From: an uncultured Verrucomicrobiota bacterium
Lineage (GTDB): Bacteria; Verrucomicrobiota; Verrucomicrobiia; Limisphaerales; JADLHS01
Assembly (NCBI GenBank): GCA_937894935.1
Contig: CALAYC010000095.1
Location: 1-28,949 of the forward strand
DNA: 28,949 bases
Direction: 5' to 3'
Part shown: piece by piece, positions 24,461 to 28,949 of the stretch
Layout of the letters: every line of letters starts with the position of its first letter
How positions within the stretch are numbered: position 1 is the first letter of the stretch
Position numbers and translations under genes: made by a program
Notes under the pieces: generated by a model
Database searches by the model: none
What the model was told of the DNA's origin: nothing
What the model saw: the letters and a program-made list of their open reading frames with translations, nothing else

Positions 24461-25579
24461 TCAGTCGTTGCGACTGCTGCGATTCATCGAGTGAGTGATT
24501 AAACTTTCTCCTCCCGACTGACGCGATCGCCGAAGTAGCGCAATCAACAAAAACAGTACGCCGAGTAACGCGGCAATGCCGAGCGCGAGAGCCGGAATCA
24601 AAAATGCCGGGCGTGGCTCCGATGGGGGCGCGACGTCGGTGGGCGCGGGCGGCTCAATTGTTGCCGCCGGAGCAGGAGGATTGGTTGTGATTATCGCAGC
24701 CTCGTTCGTTGACGGTGGTGGCGTCGGAGGAGGAGTTTCAGTGGCGGGAGGGACTGGTTCAACTTCAACGGGCGGCGTTGGCGCAGGAACTTCAGATGCA
24801 GTGGCAGTCGGTGGATTCACATTGGATCCCACCAGATAAATAACGTTGGTTGCCGAGAGGGTATTTCGGTCCGGGCGACGAGGCGTTGGCGCGGGCGGAG
24901 TTTCGGTGACGGTTTTCGGTGCGGGCGGCGGTGGGACTAAAGGTTTGAATTCATCGGGGTATTCCGGCACTTCGAGCGGCCACGGCGGCATGTTGACGGC
25001 GAACGTAACGAAACGGCCTTTTGCTGCCCGTAGAATCGTAAGGAACGGCATGTTCTTTTCGCGCTGTGTGTTGGCGTTTTTCTGAAAGGCTTCAGCGATC
25101 TCTTTGTCGAATGGCGTGCCGCGGACGGGTTCACTTCCTGAGGTGACGAGTAACAATGTGATGTGGTCCGATTGCGCGACGATATTGCTCGCAGCATCCC
25201 ATGCGGTGCTCAGGCGCGGCGAACGTTCGTAGGCTTGTTTTTGCAATGCCTGAACCAGCGTTTGAGCGACGCGCTGTTTGTTTTCCGGCGTCCACAATTG
25301 CAGCGGAACAATTCCGGTGATCAATTTGTCATTGTAAGTCCAGAGGCCGATGGTATTGCCGGAATGCATCTGGCCTTTGAGTCCGTTGGCAATGACGCTG
25401 CCAACGATGCGTTGGGCATTTTCTGCGCGCGCTTTCATGGCGCTGGAGGTTTCGACGATGACGAGAAATCGCTCGTTGGCCGCTGATTTCCGCTCACGTT
25501 CCGGCGTGTCCTGAGCGGCGGCGGAAAATCCCGGCAGCACGAGCAGCGACAGCGTTAAGAAGATTCGGATAAAGTTCAT
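24461..25579 (-). CDS. VWA-like membrane protein with long proline-rich linker
   Basis: A 372-residue protein. Residues 1-22 are a signal peptide. Residues 37-205 resemble a von Willebrand A domain: FLVIVETSSAM at the first strand, IGLWTYNDKL, and HITLLLVTSG near the fourth strand. The MIDAS DxSxS motif reads ETSSA (43-47), with glutamate for the first aspartate, so metal binding may be altered. About 110 residues rich in Pro, Thr and Ala follow, probably an extended periplasmic spacer. A C-terminal transmembrane helix (about 328-349) ends in basic LLRRSR. The topology is a periplasmic VWA domain on a stalk. The ATG at 25579 overlaps the NYN gene's stop (ATGA), so the two are translationally coupled. 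Function unknown. Confidence 0.72.
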   Translation of the reverse strand: MNFIRIFLTLSLLVLPGFSAAAQDTPERERKSAANERFLVIVETSSAMKARAENAQRIVGSVIANGLKGQMHSGNTIGLWTYNDKLITGIVPLQLWTPENKQRVAQTLVQALQKQAYERSPRLSTAWDAASNIVAQSDHITLLLVTSGSEPVRGTPFDKEIAEAFQKNANTQREKNMPFLTILRAAKGRFVTFAVNMPPWPLEVPEYPDEFKPLVPPPPAPKTVTETPPAPTPRRPDRNTLSATNVIYLVGSNVNPPTATASEVPAPTPPVEVEPVPPATETPPPTPPPSTNEAAIITTNPPAPAATIEPPAPTDVAPPSEPRPAFLIPALALGIAALLGVLFLLIALLRRSRQSGGESLITHSMNRSSRND

Positions 25580-26040
25580 CGGCGATTAAAGCGGCTTCGC
25601 TCCGCGCGGTTGTAATGTTTCAAATCCTGTTCCAGTTCGTTTAAAGCGCTCTCGACCATGTTAATAAAGTTCAGACAGGACGAAACCGATCCGCCCAGTG
25701 CCGTAACGGTGTCGCGTTCGGCATGGTCTTCGGTCACAACGAGCACTTCGCCGTACGGCCGAAACCGATGGGCAGCGCGTTCAATCATATCATCGGCTGT
25801 CTGACCGGCTTTGGAAAATAAAACCTCAACCGTTTGCGATTCGTTTTTGGGAACTCCGGGCGGGGCGCCGCTGCCATCGAAAAAAATCGTGAGCGGCGTT
25901 CCGGTTGCATCCTGATAGCGGGTGAGGATTTGCACGAGCGCGTCGCGAGCGGCGGCGGAATGCCGCGGGTGACCACGAGCCAGCTCCGGCCAATTGTGGA
26001 GCAGGCTGTAACCATCCACCAGAATGCGCACCAGTCCCAT
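25576..26040 (-). CDS. NYN domain (YacP/Rae1-like) ribonuclease
   Basis: A 154-residue PIN-like protein of the YacP group. RILVDGYSLLHNWPEL (5-20) carries the first acidic residue, Asp9. FFDGSG (53-58) supplies Asp55, TADDMIER (81-88) supplies Asp83/Asp84, and VVTEDHAERD (101-110) contains Asp105 near the last strand, giving a complete acidic metal site. The best known relative, Bacillus Rae1/YacP, is a ribosome-associated endoribonuclease that cuts mRNA in the A site; a similar role here is inference. The ATG at 26040 starts the first strand; an in-frame ATG further upstream (26073) adds eleven residues without family support. The gene is first of a two-gene minus-strand operon with the VWA-like protein. 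Confidence 0.83.
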   Translation of the reverse strand: MGLVRILVDGYSLLHNWPELARGHPRHSAAARDALVQILTRYQDATGTPLTIFFDGSGAPPGVPKNESQTVEVLFSKAGQTADDMIERAAHRFRPYGEVLVVTEDHAERDTVTALGGSVSSCLNFINMVESALNELEQDLKHYNRAERSRFNRR

Positions 26041-26069
26041 ACCCGCATCGTAGAGGCTTCGTCGCAATT

Positions 26070-26084
26070 GCAAAATAATTTTGC
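26070..26084. promoter_or_regulatory. Perfect 15-base palindrome in divergent spacer
   Basis: GCAAAAT-A-ATTTTGC is a perfect inverted repeat with 7-base arms around one base, in the 109-base gap between the NYN gene (minus) and the FmdB-like gene (plus). Its AT-rich centre and position 30 bases before the NYN start fit an operator or part of a promoter. No regulator is encoded nearby. A TTGACA at 26098-26103 points toward the FmdB-like gene but has no matching -10 box. Confidence 0.35.
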
Positions 26085-26149
26085 CGATGGCGCGAAATTG
26101 ACATCCAACGCCGGAGTTCCGAAGTTGTCAGAAAGGTGATCAGAGAAAT

Positions 26150-26395
26150 ATGCCGATTTACGAATACGAGTTGTGTGAAGGGGACTGCAAGGTATGCGGC
26201 GGCAAATTTACTTTGAATCGCCCGCTTTCTGCTAAGCCATTGACCCATTGCCCGGCTTGCAAAAAGCCGGTGCGCAAAATCCTTTCCACCTTCAACTCGC
26301 CGCAGAAGCTGAAACCGCTGTCTATTACCGATGCCAAAAAGGCAGGCTTTACTGTGTTCAAGCGGCTCGGGAAGGGGGAATACGAGCGGCAATGA
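26150..26395 (+). CDS. FmdB-like zinc ribbon protein
   Basis: An 81-residue protein. It opens with MPIYEYE, the invariant start of the FmdB/CxxC zinc-ribbon family, followed by C13-x2-C16 and C34-x2-C37 knuckles and a basic tail. An extra Cys9 is present. The C-terminal half (PLSITDAKKAGFTVFKRLGKGEYER) is seen in related small proteins of this phylum. FmdB was named as a putative regulator of formamidase genes, but the family's general role is unclear; nucleic-acid or protein binding is plausible. The ATG at 26150 is fixed by the MPIYEYE motif. The lipoprotein gene follows 64 bases downstream. Confidence 0.8.
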   Translation: MPIYEYELCEGDCKVCGGKFTLNRPLSAKPLTHCPACKKPVRKILSTFNSPQKLKPLSITDAKKAGFTVFKRLGKGEYERQ

Positions 26396-26459
26396 CCCGG
26401 AAATGAGACTTTACAAGCTTCCGTCCGGCGATAAGCTGCGAACAACAACTGAATCTGTT

Positions 26460-26897
26460 ATGGCAAAAAGTCTTTCATTTTTGAGTGCCGTCGTTTTGCT
26501 CGCGGTTCTGGCCACCGGTTGCGCCGGGCCGGAGCGGAAATTCGCTCGCGGTGTGAACAACACTTACGAACCGATACGCCTCGCTGAGATGCGTCGCAGC
26601 GTGGAGCAGAACGTCGTCGGTCGTCCGGACGGATTCAATTATCACCTCGGTGTCGTTCAGGGTTTCAACCGGACGATGGCCCGCGCGGGAATCGGCATTT
26701 ACGAGATCATTACGTTCCCGTTCCCGCCGTATGAACCGGTCGCGACCGATTATCTTGCGCCGTTGCCGCAGTATCCGGATAACTATCATCCGAACGTGTT
26801 TGCGGACCGCGTTTTTGCCACCGATACGTATATCGGATTCAGCGGTGGCGATGTCGCGCCGTTCGTTCCCGGCAGCCGCTTCCAGATTTTTGATTGA
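26460..26897 (+). CDS. TIGR04073-like exosortase-system-associated lipoprotein
   Basis: A 145-residue protein with a lipoprotein signal peptide: a short MAKS start, a hydrophobic core and the lipobox LATGC with Cys21 as the lipidation site. The mature part contains RKFARGVNN, a G-xxxGFNRTMARAGIGIYEIITFPFPPYEP segment split over about 86-114, and a DNYHPNVF segment. This matches my recollection of the TIGR04073 family, small proteins found in genomes with an exosortase sorting system. It is probably anchored in the outer membrane or the outer leaflet of the inner membrane. The ATG at 26460 is chosen because it gives a compact lipoprotein signal; ATG 26403 would spoil it. An intrinsic terminator follows 21 bases after the stop. 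Confidence 0.7.
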   Translation: MAKSLSFLSAVVLLAVLATGCAGPERKFARGVNNTYEPIRLAEMRRSVEQNVVGRPDGFNYHLGVVQGFNRTMARAGIGIYEIITFPFPPYEPVATDYLAPLPQYPDNYHPNVFADRVFATDTYIGFSGGDVAPFVPGSRFQIFD

Positions 26898-26918
26898 ACC
26901 GGAGTTTCACCGGAGCAA

Positions 26919-26947
26919 CGCGCCGACCGAAAGTTGGCGCGTTTTTT
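26919..26947 (+). terminator. Rho-independent terminator after the lipoprotein gene
   Basis: CGCGCCGAC (26919-26927) pairs with GTTGGCGCG (26933-26941) through nine pairs including one G-T wobble, around a CGAAA loop. Six T residues (26942-26947) follow directly. This is the clearest intrinsic terminator in the window. It isolates ispE from the FmdB-like/lipoprotein operon, so ispE needs its own promoter in the 38 bases between or reads through. Confidence 0.88.
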
Positions 26948-26985
26948 ATTGTTAATATCTGCTGCGCCGCCAATAAATCCCTCGC

Positions 26986-27858
26986 ATGACGTTGGAGAAG
27001 CAATCGCCCTGTAAGGTCAATTTGCTCCTGAACATTCTGGGCAGGCGCGCGGATGGTTTTCACGAGCTGGAAACGGTGTTTCATCCGGTGAACCTGTTCG
27101 ACCGGCTCTCGTTCGCGCGGAGCGAGAGCGGCATTCAACTTACCTGTTCCGATCCGACGCTGCCGACTGATGTCAGCAATCTGGTGCATCGCGCGGCGAC
27201 GAAATTTCTGGCGGCAGCAAATGTCGAGTCGGGCGTTCGCATTCATCTGGAAAAGAAAATCCCGACCGCGGCCGGTTTAGGCGGTGGCAGTGGAAACGCG
27301 GCAACGACGTTGCTTGGACTGAATGAATTATTCGATCATCCGCTGTCGCACGGACGCTTGCACATCATTGCGGCGACGCTTGGTTCAGATGTAAATTTTT
27401 TCCTGCAAGACCAGCCCGCGTTGGCAACGGGACGCGGTGAAAACGTGGTCGCATTGGAAAAATTCGCGGCGTTACGTGGCGCGAGTTTTTTTCTGATTCA
27501 TCCCGGATTTGGGATTTCAACGCCGTGGGCTTATCGCGAATTGGCAAAGTTTCCCGAGGCGCTGAACGGCACGCCGGGTCGTGCCAAAAAGCTGATTGAG
27601 CTTTTGCAAAACGGAGATTTAGCTGCGGCGGGAAAAGAGTTTTACAATTCACTCGAAGCGCCAGCGTTGAAGAAATATCCAATTCTCGCCTTGTATCAGG
27701 AATTTTTGCGCGAACACGGCGCCGCGGCGACGCTCATGTCGGGCAGCGGTTCGACGACCTTTGCTATCTTCCCGACGCCAAGTGCGGCGGCAGCGGTGGT
27801 GGAAAAGTTCAAGGCGCGATTTGGAGCGACTTGCTGGATTGCGGTCGTGCCGATTTAA
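26986..27858 (+). CDS. ispE: 4-diphosphocytidyl-2-C-methyl-D-erythritol kinase
   Basis: A 290-residue GHMP kinase of the MEP isoprenoid pathway; it phosphorylates the 2-hydroxyl of CDP-methylerythritol with ATP in the cytoplasm. SPCKVNLLLNILGRRADGFHELETV (7-31) carries the catalytic Lys10 and the family's RxDG-HEL motif. The ATP-binding loop PTAAGLGGGSGNAA lies at 93-106, catalytic Asp135 is in LGSDVNFFL, and LMSGSGSTTFAIF is the third GHMP motif. The length is normal. The ATG at 26986 is the family start. Other MEP genes are absent from the window. The stop overlaps that of the converging DUF3106-like gene by 4 bases (TTAA). Confidence 0.95.
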   Translation: MTLEKQSPCKVNLLLNILGRRADGFHELETVFHPVNLFDRLSFARSESGIQLTCSDPTLPTDVSNLVHRAATKFLAAANVESGVRIHLEKKIPTAAGLGGGSGNAATTLLGLNELFDHPLSHGRLHIIAATLGSDVNFFLQDQPALATGRGENVVALEKFAALRGASFFLIHPGFGISTPWAYRELAKFPEALNGTPGRAKKLIELLQNGDLAAAGKEFYNSLEAPALKKYPILALYQEFLREHGAAATLMSGSGSTTFAIFPTPSAAAAVVEKFKARFGATCWIAVVPI

Positions 27859-28760
27859 CCGCCGTTGGTTGTCTGGCTTGCTGTGGGAGGCGAATGCCGC
27901 GGTAACGGCGGCAGCCGACGCGTTAAGGCAGGCAGCGGTGGAATTTTTGGCGCGTTGCTGACTAACTCGCGCCAGGATTGTCGTTCGGCGGCGGTCATCT
28001 GCGACCAGCGTTCCACATTTCGGAGAAACTCCTGTTGCTCGTCGTGGCTCATGCTGGCGAAGCGAGAAAACGACCGAACACAATTCCTGCGTTGCTCTGG
28101 TGTAAGTTGCGCAAAAGCAGCGAGGGTTTTCTCCATCTGCCGCCGTTCAGCATCGGAAAGCGTCGCCAGGACTTTTTCTTTTTCCACTGCGGTCAGGTCG
28201 AACAGTTGATTGTAACGTTCGTGCAATCGCTCCCGGATTTTGAGCATCGGCAGCGGCGGAGTGTTCGTGCGAATGCCGGTAACGACGTAATCCGTGCCGA
28301 CCTGATTCGTCAGCATCATTTGCTGAACGGCCGGAGGAAACCGATCCCACAGCGAGATGCGCGCGGCGACCAGTTCACGCAAATTTTCCGGGACCAATTG
28401 CAATTGCTCGGCGCGATTTGTCGCGGGCGATTTCAGCAGCGGTTGCAAATACCAGCGCAATTCCGTGGCTTTCAGGCGCAACTCGCGTTCTTCGGGCGTC
28501 AGTTGCAAATACTCCTGCACTTTGGCGAGCAGTTTTTCGCGAATTTCCGGCGGTCGCGATGCGAGTTGCGCGCGTCGCTCGCTGCTGGGCATGACGAGTA
28601 ACGTGCGGAACGAATCCACTGGCGACCGCAACATCGGCTTTGGCGGTGTCGGAGGCGCAACGACCGGACGATTTGTTTGAGCGCTGCCGGGAAACGCGGC
28701 GAACAGGAGTGTTCCCACGGCGAGAACCCGAACCATAGAAATGAAAAATGTCCCGTTCAT
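27855..28760 (-). CDS. DUF3106-like secreted protein
   Basis: A 301-residue exported protein. Residues 1-28 form a signal peptide ending in GSAQ. A helical body follows that repeats the pattern LTPEERELRLKATELRW, LSDAERRQMEKTLAAFAQLTPEQRRNC and MTAAERQSWRELV. This is the periodic helix-turn unit of DUF3106 proteins, where xxER/EQ turns recur about every 25 residues. The C-terminus is proline rich. It is probably periplasmic with an unknown role; in proteobacteria such genes often follow a sigma factor and anti-sigma-like gene. The ATG at 28760 overlaps the stop of the upstream partial gene (ATGA). An internal ATG at 28736 would also leave a workable signal peptide. Confidence 0.7.
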   Translation of the reverse strand: MNGTFFISMVRVLAVGTLLFAAFPGSAQTNRPVVAPPTPPKPMLRSPVDSFRTLLVMPSSERRAQLASRPPEIREKLLAKVQEYLQLTPEERELRLKATELRWYLQPLLKSPATNRAEQLQLVPENLRELVAARISLWDRFPPAVQQMMLTNQVGTDYVVTGIRTNTPPLPMLKIRERLHERYNQLFDLTAVEKEKVLATLSDAERRQMEKTLAAFAQLTPEQRRNCVRSFSRFASMSHDEQQEFLRNVERWSQMTAAERQSWRELVSNAPKIPPLPALTRRLPPLPRHSPPTASQTTNGG

Positions 28761-28949
28761 TGGCCAATTGCTAAAAGGTCTTCGCTCAAGGCCAACAGCC
28801 CTTCATCCGCGACGCTTTCGGTCGGTGTCAGGCGAGCGATGATTTCAAAGTCACTCAACATCGTCGGATCTGCGAGCAGTGGTGATTCCGCGACTTCGCG
28901 CGCGACGGAAACGAGTTCCTTTTTTGTCGCGTGTTGTTGCCAGAGGAAA
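28757..28949 (-). CDS. C-terminal end of an unknown protein, cut by the window edge
   Basis: The minus strand is open from the right edge (first full codon at 28948) to TGA at 28757-28759, giving 63 C-terminal residues. They read as real protein, ending in a short Leu/Asp/Glu-rich helix (LTPTESVADEGLLALSEDLLAIGQ). The stop overlaps the ATG of the DUF3106-like gene as ATGA, which is the same coupling used elsewhere here and is the best evidence that it is a gene. The MLSDFEIIARL segment recalls the small proteins that lie between sigma factor and DUF3106 genes in other bacteria, but the visible part is too short to assign. Confidence 0.6.
   Translation of the reverse strand, partial: FLWQQHATKKELVSVAREVAESPLLADPTMLSDFEIIARLTPTESVADEGLLALSEDLLAIGQ

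Noticed and set aside
24462..24476. A hairpin CAGTCG-TTG-CGACTG near the convergent gene ends
   Set aside because: The stem is only 6 bases and no T tract follows on either strand, so it does not meet the pattern of an intrinsic terminator.
26098..26103. A TTGACA that could be a -35 box for the FmdB-like gene
   Set aside because: At 17 bases downstream the sequence is GAAGTT, which is not a credible -10 box.
27978..28601. A 207-codon open frame on the plus strand
   Set aside because: It is antisense to the DUF3106-like gene, which has a signal peptide, helical repeats and a coupled start. The plus-strand translation has no recognisable features.

Overview
The window looks like a chromosomal segment from a Verrucomicrobiota bacterium, most likely of the Limisphaerales/Pedosphaera type. 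This is inferred from four signs. A short lipoprotein resembles the exosortase-associated TIGR04073 family. A DUF3106-like secreted protein lies near the right end. A large secreted protein carries a verrucomicrobial-looking N-terminal segment ending in RFYRLQ. Shine-Dalgarno sites are weak and genes are tightly packed. No rRNA, tRNA, CRISPR array, insertion sequence or phage gene was seen.

Left third (1-8057): a surface-glycan cluster in two converging operons. The plus-strand operon encodes a GT25 glycosyltransferase (5' end cut by the window), a GT10 fucosyltransferase and three FkbM-type methyltransferases. The minus-strand operon, read from 8057 down to 4144, encodes a GT4 glycosyltransferase, a GT11 fucosyltransferase, an SGNH-like esterase or transferase and a second GT10 fucosyltransferase. 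The operons meet at a shared CTAG where both stop codons overlap. GT25 + GT10 + GT11 is the same enzyme-family set used for Lewis-type antigens in Helicobacter pylori, so a fucosylated and probably O-methylated glycan is a reasonable inference.

Middle (8346-16585): a 1054-residue secreted protein carries the phosphohistidine domain and the ATP-grasp domain of PEP synthase/PPDK in reversed order and without the PEP barrel. It is followed by a membrane-anchored coiled-coil/TPR protein, a small secreted unknown, and a GH13 sugar phosphorylase of the sucrose/glucosylglycerate phosphorylase group. A beta-CASP metallo-beta-lactamase RNase begins the next plus-strand run.

16592-22777: a KtrB/KtrA-type potassium uptake pair follows the RNase closely. 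Next come a GT4 glycosyltransferase that may make a glucosylglycerate-type solute, a HemN/HemW-like radical SAM protein, a probably acquired EVE-HNH endonuclease (predicted modification-dependent restriction), and a chorismate-lyase-like unknown. The phosphorylase, potassium uptake and GT4 genes together suggest osmotic adjustment, but this is inference.

Right end (22838-28949): a fusion of an RluA-type pseudouridine synthase with an RlmI/RlmK-type rRNA methyltransferase; a translationally coupled NYN-domain RNase and VWA-like membrane protein on the minus strand; an FmdB-like zinc ribbon and a TIGR04073-like lipoprotein ending in a clear intrinsic terminator; ispE; and a minus-strand pair of a DUF3106-like protein and an upstream gene cut by the window edge. 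NTGA start/stop overlaps are frequent and were used to settle several start codons.
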